A stretch of DNA of 64,000 bases from Leucaena leucocephala (GCA_037074615.1 CM073569.1:1494001-1558000); one strand, 5' to 3'; shown: positions 47,410-60,467, numbered from the stretch's first letter. Made by a program: numbers and translations. Notes: generated from the letters alone by a model not told the origin.

Positions 47410-50400
47410 GTGAGAGAGCAGAGGCAGGTTTCACGGACGCCATTGTAGGGGGCTGAGACTGACGCGTGGCTCTCTCACAACGCCATTTCTCTTCACTACT
47501 TTGCCGGATTCCCTTGTGGTACCTAGTTATTTACTGCATTACTCTTTTTTTTTTTAATTCCGCCTCTTAATCACGCTTTCTATTTCTTTCTTTCTTTTCT
47601 ATTTTCAGCTTTCACTATTCTCCAATATATATATATATATCATGCCGCCACAGATATATATATATTTATATTTGAAGTTCTTGACTTAACTTCGATCCTC
47701 TCTAATAATATAATGGACGTTCATATTAATTATATATGTATATATTTAAAATTATAGCACGTCTTATAGATTGCATACCGTGTTACACATGCATCGGTTC
47801 CAATACTTCTTATTATTAGACACTGCAAAAAGCAAAAACACATGGAGAGTGGTGGTGCTGTCATATGGCACACCCTCGAAAATAATCTGCATATTACCTT
47901 AAAAAGAACAATAGTAATTAAAAGAAGCTTATTCCATTTTCAAGCACGGGCAGCTGAAGCCTGAAATGAATAAATTAATTGTTAAGCTATAAAGTAGAGC
48001 GCTAAATGTGGTGGAGTAGTATGTAATGTATATATGTATAGAACAAGAAAAAAGAATCTCTATTAATTATAAGGAAAATATAAATATACGAATAATATAA
48101 AGCGTAGGATATGAAGAAGAAGTACGCAATAATTAATAAGCCTTGTAGGCAAGGGATTCATGTTTTTCATCCATCCATGATGAGAGTTCAAATGCCGACG
48201 AAATTTATACAAATCCAATTATCATCGTCGAAAGTGCTTATCTATAACATATAAAATGACCATTTGCATAAGCTTTTTGAAAAAAATTTATAAAAAAAAA
48301 TAGCTTTTGGACAGCTTTTTGCAAATAGCTTCTAGAGAAAAGCATATAAAAATGATTCTAGATAAATGAGTAATTAATTAAATATTCCTAAAATGATTTT
48401 TGTAATTAGTAATTTATCAGAAAAGGTATGAAATAAAAAAAAATAAAAAATCAACATTCTTCTTCCTCCATCATCGTGTCTCCTCAACGACAGTGAGCAG
48501 TGACAACAGTTACCACTAGCGACAGCGACGGCGAGAAAGAGCAATGACGGAGGAGCACCTCGACGCTGAAGAAGATGCTAAAGATGACAACGATGACCCC
48601 CCGAGCAGCATGGCGAAGTAGATCTGTGATCCCAAGCAGCGACAGAGGAGCTGAAGAATTTGTGTCGATGGCAAAGGGAGAAGGGAAGAGAAGGAAAAAA
48701 TAAGAATAAAATAGTAAATAGCTAGAATATAAATTTTTTTACTATTCTAGAAGTTATTCACAGTAATTTATTTAAAACAATAGTTTGGTTCAAAATATAA
48801 TTAAAGTAAACACGTACGTCTTCAGAATATCATAATGTGTTATATATACTATTTTATATATATACTATACTGATTTTTAATATATAAGATCTAATTTATA
48901 GTACTATTTTATAAGAAGTACCATGAGTGCGTGTATATATATAGTGAACAATGAGGCACCCAGCACTAATTATTAAGAAACTATAGATTAAGGAATGTGA
49001 TCACTAAAGCACTAATTAATTCTTGCTAGTTGCTATATATATATTAAAGAGTTCAATGGCAAGAAGCTAGTTAAGAACTTAATCATGATGAATTGATGGT
49101 GAAGATCAACTCCAACAAAGTAAATCAATAAGAGATCATTGGTGATTGGGAATATATATATATATATGTAGATTTTATATCAATGGAGCATTAATTAATT
49201 AAGATCTTTAAATAATCTCATTATTCTAAATATGGTCACTAGTTATTAGCGTACACTGAACATTCAACCTCAACAAATAATCGCTACTCTCGTGATCGAA
49301 GACAAACGTCCGCTAATTACTTATTAGTTCATCCCAGGGGCCAGGGCTATGTATAATTAGCGGAAGCTATCCTTTTTCATCAAATTCAGCATTCATTAAA
49401 GATCCTTTAATAAAATGGTACATATATAAGATATAATTAACTCACAAAACTATGATATCATTGGAGGTTCTCTTCGTTAAACCTCCAATAACTAGTCCTG
49501 ATTGATTATTTATTTAAATTTGTAAAATGTATTTAAATATTTCTAATATATATATATATATATAACTAGTACTGATTCGACCATGGATAAATCATGAGTT
49601 AGTATTGATATCAATCGAGTAGGTTTTGAAAAATAATGCTATTAAAGTTATTAAAAAAAACGTGTCAAAAGCAGCCTTGTTAGTTGGTGGGGATCGCTTT
49701 CATTTCCCACCTTTTTAACCGCCCACACATGAAAGTTGGAAATTGTTCATACTTGTCCATATAAATTTCTGCGTCCGTGTAATGCAAATAACTTTATAAA
49801 TAAGAATTATAAAACTCGTGACTATCAGGTAACGTTGATACATAAATATAATAAATATTAAAAAAAATTAATTAATTTATAAGTCCATATAATTTCATAT
49901 TATTCTTAATTATGTATTTTTAATATATTTTTTTAATGAATCCTTATGATTTTGTTAATTATAAACATCGGTCCCGGTGTTCATATAGTTTCCTCAAATA
50001 TAAAATAAAATTAGATCCCATAACGCATATACCATTAATTGATTTCTTTTAAAGATTCATTACCAAATGAGACATCATGGCTAGAATGACATGGAAGGTT
50101 TTCTTGATGAGAGGTCACATGTTATCCAGCTTACGACTTCAAGTTGTCCGTATACATTTATCAATGAGACATGATGGTTTTGTGAAAACACGTGCGGCTC
50201 TTGACTCTCCTGGAGCTGGAGGGGCACCCTTCCAGACTCCTTTCTTGGTGGAATTTTCTCTGCAAATATAATCACCCCCTCAGCATACATCACCAAAAAA
50301 AAAAAAAGTTTATGTAAATTAAATCTTGAGAGGTCACAGGGCTAAGATAAGTTTTCAGCCTTAAAGATCAAGGGTGGAGTTTCAACTCATAATTTTATGT

Positions 50401-51360
50401 CATGTGTCAGCTTTTTATCTATTAAACTAATCTTTATTTGTAGACTCTTCACCAGGGTGGGCTGCTAGAATTGGAGTAGTCAATCCGTGTCACCAGTGCA
50501 GGCGTCATTGCTACCAGCAGCTTGACCAGACCCAGAGCTCCAGCCCCTGACATATTAAAGGTGACAAACCTAAGATTTGAATACCCAATCTAAAGTTTGC
50601 AAAAAACATAAAGATATTGCATCGACTAACAATGCCTTTAAGTAGTTTTCTAATTTTTTTTTTTTTTGTAGTATTGTTAGATGTGTCGCGTCCCAATCCC
50701 AATCATCTAATATATGTGCGTGAGTGCGTCTTTAAGGAAAGATAATTTGCGTAGCTCTTCTATAGAGTTAGATATTAATATATCTTCTCATAATGCTGGC
50801 AAAATCAACATCTCCAATTCATATAATATGAGAGTGTAAGTCTCATCTGGAACTTATGCAAACCCACCTAACTGTTGTAATTCAAGATATTTTGGTATAT
50901 AATGCTGGTGTGACTTAGAAAAGCATCTCGATGAGAGCACAAAACTGATCTCAGCCAGGCCACTTCCCATATAAAGGGTTTTATGCTGCTTCGTTTCGAC
51001 ATATTCACAGCCTTAAAAGAGCCTAAGGAAGGAGAAAAGCATTTCATTTCATCTATCTCTTAGCTTTGAGCTTTCACCTTCTTATTCAAAGGAAAAAGTA
51101 AGCTAATATTTTGTCTCTTGCTGTATTCTCTTCTCTTTTTTTTCTCTGATAAAAAAAGGGTTCTCTTTTTCATTTTGCTTTTAAGTTGCTATCCTCATTC
51201 AATATTCGGAGGCAAAGCCATGCAAAAATTAATGTGTTTAGCGTATGTCTATATTTCATCACTACGTACACTTGTCTGCTCTTCTCTTTCAAGATTCATT
51301 GTTATAGTGACATAATGTTGCAAGTTAATTTGTTTTGTTTGTGTTTGCCGAACAGCACAT
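47410..51360. other. Long intergenic region with TA microsatellites and a MITE-like block
   Basis: TA runs lie at about 47625-47640, 47655-47668, 49152-49168 and 49546-49563. The MITE-like block at about 48236-48800 is listed separately. Short ORFs at 50077-50702 show no family resemblance. 50980-51360 is the likely promoter and leader of the broken GLR copy. No other gene was supported. Confidence 0.55.
48236..48800. mobile_element. MITE-like block sharing words with 6195-6932 and 27702-28596
   Basis: The AT-rich left arm (cataagctttttgaaaaaaa) and right arm (acaatagtttggttcaaaat) flank a GC-richer core at 48460-48680. The core contains tcctcaacgacagtgagc, also found at 28389-28406. The reversed right arm carries gaaccaaactat, similar to gaccaaactata at 6331. 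Non-coding. Borders and class are uncertain. Confidence 0.38.
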
Positions 51361-51364
51361 CATC

Positions 51365-53221
51365 ATGCAGAAAATATGGCTTCTTGTGCTGGGGATGATT
51401 TTCTACTGCGGCATTTATTCAAACGGATTAAGTGGTGTTCCTACAAGACCCCGTTCCGCCAACATTGGGGCAATTCTATCTTTCAATTCAACCGTTGGCA
51501 AAGTCGCAAAAGTTGCAATCGATCCAGCAACGGATGATATAAACTCCAATCCCTAAGTTCTTCATGGAACTAATCTCAGTATTTCATTCCAGGACACCAA
51601 ATTCTCCACTGGTTTTCTCGGCATCGTTGACTATAAGTCCAATTCTCAAAACTATATATGTTCTCTCCTCATGCAACTTTTCGTATTCACTTGTAATACT
51701 GGAGAGCTCAGTCAAACAAGAGAAAAAGAGTGGCAAGATCTAGCTATCAAGGTTGATTTTAAATTTAGATTCTCTACATTCACTTCTTTGATTTAGTCAA
51801 GGTATAATTCCTTTTGAGGCACGATTCAAACTTGTGTCAATACATATAATAATGCTGAAAGAGATAAAAATAAAAGATATGATGAATATATGCTTGCATG
51901 AATAGAAAATATCTGCCTGGCTAGGTAATGCTTCTGTAACCTAAGCACTGATTTAGGCACTCTCTTCACTGAAGAGGATTCAAATTCCTAATGATTATGT
52001 CGATTTATTTGTTTTGGCAGCATTATTATTGATGGAGAATGACACGGTGGGCATAATTGGCCCTCAATACTCAGATCGCACATGTGATTTCACACATAGC
52101 CAATGAGCTGCAAGTTCCCCTGCTATCATTTGCGGCAACAGACCCTACCTTGACTTCTCTTCAAATCCCATATTTCGTAAGGACAACACAGAGTGATCAG
52201 TTTCAGATGGCTGCCGTGGCGGTTATCGTTGGCTACTATCAATGGAGAGATGTAATAGCAATCTACATAGATGATGATCATGGAAGAAATGGGATAGTTT
52301 CATTAGAAGATAAGCTAGCTGAGAAACACTGTAAGATCTCATACAAAGCCCCTCTTAGGCCTAATAAAATAAACAGGGAAGAAATAAACAGTGCATTAGT
52401 TAAGTTCATTCATTATAAGGGAGTCTAGGGTTATAGTCCTTCACATATACCCTAGTTTTGGTCTTGATGTTCTTAGTGTGGCTGAGTCACTAGGCATGAT
52501 GGGAAGTGGGTATGATTGGTTGGCCACTGATTGGCCTTCTACAGTTCTGGATACTGATCCATCAAGCTCAGCTTCACACATGAATGATCTCCAAGGTGTT
52601 ATAACCTTGAGAATGTACACACATGTTCTGGAATGAAAAGAATTTCATTTCCAGGTGGAGTAGTTTAATAAATGAGAAAGCTCCAGATCAGAGTCCTTTC
52701 ATGTGGAACACTCATGGCCTTTATGCCTATGACACTGTTTGGGTCCTTGCATATGCACTTGATTCATTTTTCAATAGAGGAGGGACTTTATCATTTTCAA
52801 ACGATTCAAGTTGAAACAAACTAACTGGGGATAGATTGGACCGGAATTCTGTTGGAGTCTTTGCTAATGGTAGTTTATTGCTGGAAGAAACTATGAAGGT
52901 CAACAGAACTGGTTTAACAGGTCAAATGATAAAGGGCTTTATGGTGTGATATGGCCTGACCAAACAACTGCAACACCTCGCGGTTGGGTTTTCGCCAGCG
53001 AAGGAAGGCATCTGAGAATTGGGGTGTCTCTCAGGATTAGTTACCGTGAATTCGTGTCGAGAATCGAAGGATCTGAAATGTTTGGAGGTTATTGTGTTGA
53101 TGTGTTCACAGCTGCACTGGAATTATTGCCTTATCCAGTTCCATACAAGTTTGTCCCATTTGGAGATGGTAAAACTAACCCATTAAACTCAGAACTTCTG
53201 GAAAAAATGACAACGGCGTAA
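51365..53221 (+). pseudogene. Truncated glutamate receptor-like (GLR) gene, broken tandem copy
   Basis: It matches the intact GLR at 55484-59330 over the N-terminal half: start MQKIWLLVLGMIFYCGIYSN, then ANIGAILSFNSTVGKVAKVA, AHVISHIANELQVPLLSFAA, DDDHGRNGIVSLEDKLAEKH, then the first part of the ligand-binding domain (GWVFASEGRHLRIGVSLRIS, VPYKFVPFGDGKTNPLNSEL). Lesions: in-frame TAA at 51554-51556; loss of the exon 1 donor (atcgttgactataag near 51622-51636); a frameshift near 52075; another near 52425; another near 52630 after TGA; a stop at 52812-52814; an internal deletion near 52920-52950; and an end at 53219-53221 where the intact copy has a GTAAGT donor. Everything encoding the membrane segments and pore is missing. 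It cannot form a channel. Confidence 0.93.
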
Positions 53222-54930
53222 AGTATAAACGATTTAAATTCAATGCAGCCTGTGATATCTTCATCTGCTTGTTTTGATTTGATGATTGCCATTGCTTTGT
53301 CATCATCTTCACGTGTTTTATCATTAGATCTGCTGCATCTTGAAAGATAGGAAAGAATCAATATAGTACAAGACATAGGACTTAATTATAAATATAAAAT
53401 ATTTTTTTTATATTTATTTATTTTATTTTAAATTACTTTTATAGATATTTATCTAATAATAATCAAATAAATAAAAGAGGTAGAGAAGTAATTAAAAAAA
53501 ATAGAAATAGTTAGAATGTTTTAAAAAATATATTCTATAATAACTAGTTTTTTTAATTTTTAATATACATTAAAAATTTTCACCGAGAGGCGCTATTTAT
53601 TTGCTGTCGTCCAAGATGATGAAAAGGATTAGAGAGGGCAGAACCGTGCAGGGAAAGGGGGGCCCACGGCCTTTTTATCATGACTCGCGTTACAAATATG
53701 TGCTTCCAACAACCGCATTACTATTCTTTTCATCTCGCCCCCCTCTGGAACTATTCACTTCTTCCACGCCACGCGTTTGGCATTAATTAAAAGTATTTAA
53801 TTTGTGCCTATTTTCTTTAATATTATTTGTTATGTTTTAAGTTTTAACATCAAATTAGGGCTGGTAATGCGGGCTAATCCGCCGAATACGGGTTATCCCG
53901 CGGCGGGTTGGGCTAGAGGCGGGCCGGTCTTTTTAGGCCCGCCTCCAGGCGGGTTGGTATAAGACCAACCCGAGCCCGCTATTTTTTTTTTTATGTGTAA
54001 TTTTTTTTATTTTTTCAACTTTACATATATCAATATTAATTAGATTCAAATCATGTCTTAAGTTGTCAAAATATTTATTTAGTCAATTTTGCCACTATCC
54101 ATAGATAAATATATCACAAAGAAAATAATAATAAAATAAAATAAATATATATAAAGAAAAAAATAACTCAATGAGATAAAGTTAATATAAATTAAGTGTA
54201 ATATCTCTTGTTTAGTTAAGACCCTCAAATTATTAAAGTATAAATATATAATATGTATAATAAAAAAAAAAAAAAAGGGCCAACCCGCCAACCCAAATTA
54301 AGTGGGTTGCAATTTTTGTAACCCAACCCGCTATTTTTTGGCGGGTTGACGGGTTAGGCCCGCGGACCCAACCCAAATTACCACCTCTACGTCAAATAAC
54401 TGAAATTATTTTGGTTTTCCAAATATATTCTACACATCTGGCTTAAATTTTATTAATATTATATAAATATTCTCTCTATTTAAGAACGTTATCAGCATCA
54501 TCACATAAGTACTCGCTGTATTTTCATTTTTGATAAAATTATATAAATTCTGAAAATAAAAACAAATGATAGTAAAATGTTGTTTGGAAGTTGCTATCAT
54601 CATCCCGGGACAGAGCCAGATTCTCCAACTATTTCTGCATAAATTCCACGTCACTGCAAGCCAATCTCATCACATCCAATGGCGTCCTTCTCTTGATTGT
54701 CTTGTTCAAGCCCACAATACTCGATCAAGGGGTCATCGTTTCTCACTGTTGCGTGAGTTTACACTGTATAGTGACCATTTATTGTCTTCAAGTTGATTAA
54801 CGATATTCAGATATTCTTCTACCACATGAGGATTCGGCATTACAACCCCAAACATGGCCACGGAATAGTAGCTTTTGCCTATACCCCAGAACAAGAAGCA
54901 GAAAAGGGCAAGAATATATTCAGGCCGGCA
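53222..54930. other. Spacer between the two GLR copies, with a hAT-like element
   Basis: AT-rich sequence, a GC-richer strip at about 53585-53790 without a credible gene, then the hAT-like element at 53856-54389 (separate entry). 54560-54930 has intermediate composition and no recognisable coding frame; part of it is probably promoter of the intact GLR. Confidence 0.55.
53856..54389. mobile_element. hAT-like MITE with target-site duplication
   Basis: The left end tagggctggtaat and the reverse complement of the right end, tagaggtggtaat, agree at 11 of 13 positions. The flanking 8-mers are catcaaat (53848-53855) and cgtcaaat (54390-54397), one mismatch apart, as expected for an 8-bp hAT duplication. 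The arms are GC-rich and mutually complementary (gcgggttgg / ccaacccgc units) around an AT-rich centre, so the element can fold back. It has no coding capacity. The classification follows the TAG..GGTGG style of end and the 8-bp duplication. Confidence 0.78.
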
Positions 54931-54938
54931 TAGCATTT

Positions 54939-55084
54939 ATGAGTAATGCTCTCCTAATCATTAGCTTCTTATATTTTTTTCTTCTTTCTCAAATTTCTTC
55001 CATTTTCTTCTTCGCCCATATTCTCCAGAGTGTTTATGGTCTTCCTCTCGTTGGAGTTGATCCCAATCTGCCCCGAACTTTCAG
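54939..55084 (+). promoter_or_regulatory. Possible 5' UTR exon of the GLR with a signal-peptide-like uORF
   Basis: ATG at 54939 opens 48 codons (MSNALLIISFLYFFLLSQIS, then a hydrophobic stretch and GLPLVGVDPNLPRTF), ending at a good donor (tttcag|gttagt, 55085). If joined to the acceptor before 55444 (gagcag|ggtgg), the uORF ends four codons later at TAG, before the GLR start at 55484. The joined exon is a hypothesis; the splice sites were not confirmed. Confidence 0.4.
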
Positions 55085-55483
55085 GTTAGTTTTCTGCTAA
55101 ATTTTCTGGGACATACCGAATCTACTGGTATGCACCAGTGAAGTCCAGCTGAGTTACTAACGTGAGCTATCTGCTTCCTTTGCTTCCAAGGCCGGAACTT
55201 TAGTACTTGTTTCCTTCTCGTTTAGGTGGTGTGCATGAGATGTTCTTTGTGTCTGTTGAGGAAATATTTTGCTTTTGATTTTTTAAGCTTTAAAACTTTG
55301 TTTATGCTGTTAAGGGTCTATGTCTGTGCCTTTGTTATGCTTGTGTTTGTGTTGTATGTGTGTTTTTTTTCCTTCGGAACAGATTGGGGAAGGGGGAAAT
55401 TCAGCATTCTTATAACTTTTTAATCGTCTGCTTCGCTGAGCAGGGTGGTAAGCTAGTGGGCTGTGCTTAAGCAACTTCCAACC

Positions 55484-58400
55484 ATGATTAACGTTTGGCT
55501 TGTGATGTTAATGGCCCTCTCTAATGGGCTTTCTTCATCTGGGGCTGGCATGAATGATTCAGGAATACCTGAATTTGTAAATATTGGAACACTCTTCTCT
55601 TTCAATACCAGTGTTGGTAGAATTGTAAAAGTAGCTATTGAAACAGCGGTTGCGGACATAAATTCCGATCCTTCCATTCTTGGAAGAACTAAGCTGAGGG
55701 TCTCAATGCAAGAGGACTCCAAATACAGAGGTTTTCTGAGCATTTCTGAGGGTAGGTCCTTTACAATATCCCCATCTTTTTGGTCATATTTTCACTCTAA
55801 GTTATTTCAACTCTTGCAGATTTTAGTTCTTTGTCATTTAATTAAATTACCAATGCGTAACAGTCTTTCAGCTCATGGCAAGACACACTGTGGCTATAAT
55901 TGGTCCCCAGACATCTATAACAGCTCATGTCATATCTCATATTGCAAACGAGCTCCAAGTTCCACTTCTATCATTTTCAGCCACAGACCCTACACTCTCT
56001 TCACTTCAATTCCCATTCTTTGTTAGAACTGCTCCTAGTGATGTTTATCAGATGACTGCAATTGCCGAGCTTATAGACTTCTATGGGTGGAGAGAAGTTA
56101 TCGCAATTTATGCCGACGATGACCATGGGAGGAACGGGATTGGTTCTTTAGGGGATAAGCTTGCAGAGAAACGTTGTAAAATCTCATATAAAGCACCAAT
56201 AAGCCCTGAAGCAACTAGAGAGGAGATTACTGATGCGCTTGTTCAGGTGGCTCTTGCTGAATCTCGGATTATAATTCTTCACACTTATGCTGCTTGGGGC
56301 CCCCAGGTGTTTGATGTGGCGAAATATCTTGGGATGATGGGAACTGGGTATGTCTGGATAGCCTCCAACTTTCTCACTACACTTCTGGACTCTGAGAGTC
56401 GCATCCCTTCAGATCAAATAGATGAATTTCAAGGAGTTCTTACACTGCGTGTGCACACACCCGATTCAGAGCTCAAGAGAAGGTTCTTTTCTAGGTGGAA
56501 AAACCTGACTAGCGGAATGACTGCTGATGGTCCACTTGGATTGAACACTTTTGGTCTCTATGCGTATGATACTGTTTATATGCTTGCTTGTGCACTTGAT
56601 ACATTTTTTAAACAAGGGAACCGAATCACATTCTCATATGATTCAAAGTTATCTCAACTACGTGGAGACAGCTTGCATCCGGATGCAGTGAACATCTTTG
56701 ATCAAGGAAATCTGTTGCGTACAACTATTTATGGGGTTAACATGACTGGGGTAACAGGTCATATTAGGTATGCAGCTGATGGGAATCCAATGAATCCATC
56801 ATATGAAATCATCAATGTGATAGGAACAGGTGCAAGGAGGATTGGTTATTGGTCTAATCACTCTGGATTATCTGTTGATCCTCCAGAAGTACTTTATTCA
56901 AAACCATTCAATCGTTCCAGTGCGAATCGAAAGCTACTCCCTGTGATCTGGCCTGGAGAAACAACCCAGAAGCCCCGTGGTTGGGTTTTTTCAAACAATG
57001 GAAGGAACTTAAGAGTTGGAGTACCAAGAAGGGTTAGTTACCGACCATTTGTCTCACAAATGCAAGGCACTGACATGTTTAAGGGATTCTGCATTGATAT
57101 ATTCCTTGCTGCAGTGAACTTACTGCCCTATGCGGTTCCCTATAAGTTTATTCCATTTGGGGATGGTCGCAGCAATCCTAGTAACACTGAGCTTGTTCGT
57201 CTGATCACGGCTGGCGTAAGTATCCATCATCATTTGTCTCTGGAGTTTGAGCCTTTTGAAATATTCTCCTGTGAGACTGACTACGTTTCTTCTTCCCTTA
57301 CTACAGGTCTTTGATGCTGCAGTGGGTGACATTACGATTACAAAAGAGAGAACAATGATGGTGGATTTTACTCAGCCATATATCGAGTCCGGTCTAGTAG
57401 TCGTAGCACCTGTTAAGAAGGTAGAATCCAATGCGTGGGCTTTTCTGAGGCCATTTACGCCGATGATGTGGGGTGTTACAGCAATCTTGTTCTTAGCCGT
57501 AGGATTTGTTGTTTGGATCTTGGAGCATAGGCTGAATGATGATTTCCGAGGACCTCCCAAAAAGCAAGTTGTGACAATTTTGTGGTGAGCAAATATGTGT
57601 CTTTCTATCTCAATCCTTTAAACCATATCTGAAATTTGTTGATGCATAGAATAATACTTTCTATATTACAATCTGTACTTTTTGATTCAGTTAAGCACAT
57701 GATACATCTATAACTTCTATTTATGTTGTATTTGGCAGGTTTAGCTTTTCAACTATGTTCTTTTCTCACAGTAAGTGCTGGATCTTTGTATTTTATAACA
57801 GCTATGCTCTAAATAACATGTTTTTTTACTTACTAAGCTACTCTTCCATTGAATATGCAGGGGAAAATACGGTGAGCACGCTTGGTCGCTTTGTGGTACT
57901 TATATGGCTATTTGTGGTTCTTATAATCAATTCAAGTTACACAGCAAGTCTGACTTCAATCCTCACAGTACAACAGCTTTCTTCGCCCGTTAAAGGCATC
58001 GAAAGTTTAGTAAAAAGCAAAGAACCTATTGGGTACTTGCAGGGTTCTTTCACTGGAGATTACTTAGTGGAGGAAGTTGGCATTCATGAATCAAGACTCG
58101 TTCCTTTGAAAACAGGAGATGAGACTGCTAAAGCATTAAAAGCCGGCCCCAACAAAGGCGGTATTGCTGCATATGTCGATGAGCGTGCTTACATTGAGCT
58201 CTTCCTTTCAAGCCGGTGTGATTTTACTATTGTAGGTCAAGAGTTCACCAGAAATGGCTGGGGATTTGTAAGTATCTTTAAACTATTGGTTTTCTTGTTC
58301 CTTTTTACTGCTTAGGATTCACTGGTTGCTTGCATCTATTTGAGAAAATCACTATAAAGTCATAAGGAATGAATGTAATCACTAAAATGTTCTATAATAA

Positions 58401-59330
58401 GTGAACAATATGCAATGATAAGTTTTAATGACTCCTAGTCTATGCTACTGACCTGTTATAGGATTTTTTGGTGATCACATTTCTTCCTTAGGATCTCATA
58501 GTAATTTTCCTTCTATATTTCTCAAGACAACTATTCTCTTGTTTCTTGCTTTATTCTGCAGTTCATGCCATTACTCCCTGACTCTGTAAAGCCTGTTATC
58601 TATAGCACTCATTCTCAGTAGAATCAGAGAGCAACACAGTCATAGCATACAAGTTTAGATAGCTCCTATTATTATAACTGGAAAATCTCATAGTATTACA
58701 ATTTTTAAGTGGCAAAAACACTTTGATTTCTAGAGAAGCTTGATTTTAGATTTCTAATATGAATTGTTCATATCATAGAAATGGATAAGTTTCTGGATAG
58801 TTCATGTCGATGAGATTACAAATATGAATTGTTCTGTTTGTTTTGTTCTTCTTCAGGCCTTTCCTAGAGACTCTCCTTTAGCAGTTGACCTTTCAACGGC
58901 GATTCTGGAACTGGCAGAGAATGGAGATCTTCAAAGGATCCATGACAAATGGCTTTTGAACAGCGCTTGCCTAGCACAAGGTGCAAAGCTTGAAGTGGAC
59001 AGACTTGATTTTAAATCCTTCTGGGGTCTCTATTTGGTGTGTGGCCTAGCTTGCTTGCTGGCTCTCCTCATCCATCTCATACAAATGATGAGACAGTACA
59101 CCAAACACTATTCCAATGAAACCGAGTCCTCCGGCCAGAGCTCGATGTCCACGCGCCTCCGGACTTTCCTGACATTCGTGGACGAGAAAGAGGAGGAAGT
59201 TAAGCATCGGTCCAAGAGAAGCAGCAGCACTGTGGGGGGATCATTGTCATCTTCAACCATATACTCCTCCAACAAAGATTATACTCAATCCTCTTCAAAC
59301 AAAAGCATTGATTGTGCTTATGACGCCTGA
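55484..59330 (+). CDS. GLR3: Glutamate receptor-like channel, clade III (GLR3 type), 6 exons, 936 aa
   Basis: Plant GLRs are amino-acid-gated cation channels that act in calcium and wound signalling. Exons: 55484-55751, 55864-57215, 57307-57584, 57739-57770 (32 nt), 57861-58267, 58857-59330, total 2811 nt. The signal peptide is at about 1-20 (MINVWLVMLMALSNGLSSSG). The amino-terminal LIVBP-like domain follows (VAIIGPQTSITAHVISHIAN). S1 of the glutamate-binding domain begins near 470 (RVGVPRRVSYRPF). M1 is at about 593-612; the pore region is FSFSTMFFSHRENTVSTLGR; M3 has SYTASLTSILTVQQL (about 669-683). S2 follows (GYLQGSFTGDYLVEEVGI), then M4 at about 834-856 (LYLVCGLACLLALLIHLI) and a Ser-rich cytosolic tail. 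The exon 2 start was chosen by phase, giving VFQLMARHTVAIIGP. All family landmarks are intact. The exact paralogue within GLR3 is undecided. Confidence 0.94.
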
Positions 59331-60240
59331 TCAACTCTTACTTCCACAACACGTTATCAGTTTCTCACTACAGCTCTAATCTGATATTCCCTTATGCCAG
59401 GGCTGCTTTTCTACAACATTTTGATCTCTTTTATATATATGTATATATGTAACCATTATACAGAAGAAGAGAGGAGGGACTAGGTCGGTTTATGTACAAT
59501 ACATATCAAATGTAGAAGGATGACGTGTACACCTGAGATGCTCGGACACGTCAATTCGTGTTGTATCATGTCATTTTGTATTAAAGAGAAATTTTCTTGT
59601 AAAATCCACCATTTCACTCTGCCTATCTAATTTCTTCCGAAAACAATCTCGTATTGCCCATTAATTGTTTGAAAAAAGACATTAAGTACCACCTTATATC
59701 TTCATGATATATAGGCTATCACCCGTTGAAAAAATGTTATTTTCAGTTGTTTTAGTTATTATGGATAACTAAGTTACTCCAATGAAAAATGAAAAAGATA
59801 GTTTCCCTACTTTCCACATAAGATGCAACATAAGGTTTTCAAGTGTAAAAAATAATAATAGTTGGATAATTAATAATCTGTTTATTTATAAATAATACTA
59901 TGCTAGTTTAGATTTTACTATATAATACTACCTTCATTCCTTAATATAATTAATATAAAAATTAGTTACTTTTTTTAGATAAATTAAAAAAATTAAATAA
60001 ATCATTTAATTATGATAAAATTTAATACTTTAAAATAAATTTATATGATATACTTTTTAATCTACTTAAATTAATTAATTTTTATAATAATTATAATTAA
60101 CTTATTTGATGTTCTTATCCTATTTAAAAAAAAAATCAACTAGCTATATTAGTATATAGATATATGGAGATGATGATAGAATAAAAATAATGTAAATAAT
60201 GAATAATTAAAGCAGGTTTATAATTTTTTTTTAATTAACT
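59331..60240. other. Intergenic, GLR 3' flank then AT-rich DNA
   Basis: The GLR 3' UTR probably extends to about 59600 (attaaagagaaattttc region). 59860-60240 is AT-rich and non-coding. Confidence 0.55.
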
Positions 60241-60467
60241 ATTTTTGTTGTCTTCACAATCACATTCATCTCTTTTCCCCATTTCACCACCAACTGAAGC
60301 GCTTGTGTTGTACCACTTGGAAACTTCCTTTGTTGAAAATTAGCACTCGGTGATGTGGTTTGCTCATCCGTCAATTGTGGCTGCTAATCAAACCGCCATC
60401 TCCGTTTAATTATCTGTCTGGTTTCTCTGTGATCCACCTTACTCTGGACTTGACCGTTCTAGTTCAG

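Noticed and set aside
53601..53786. Short ORF between the GLR copies
   Set aside because: No similarity to GLR or any other family; it sits in spacer DNA.
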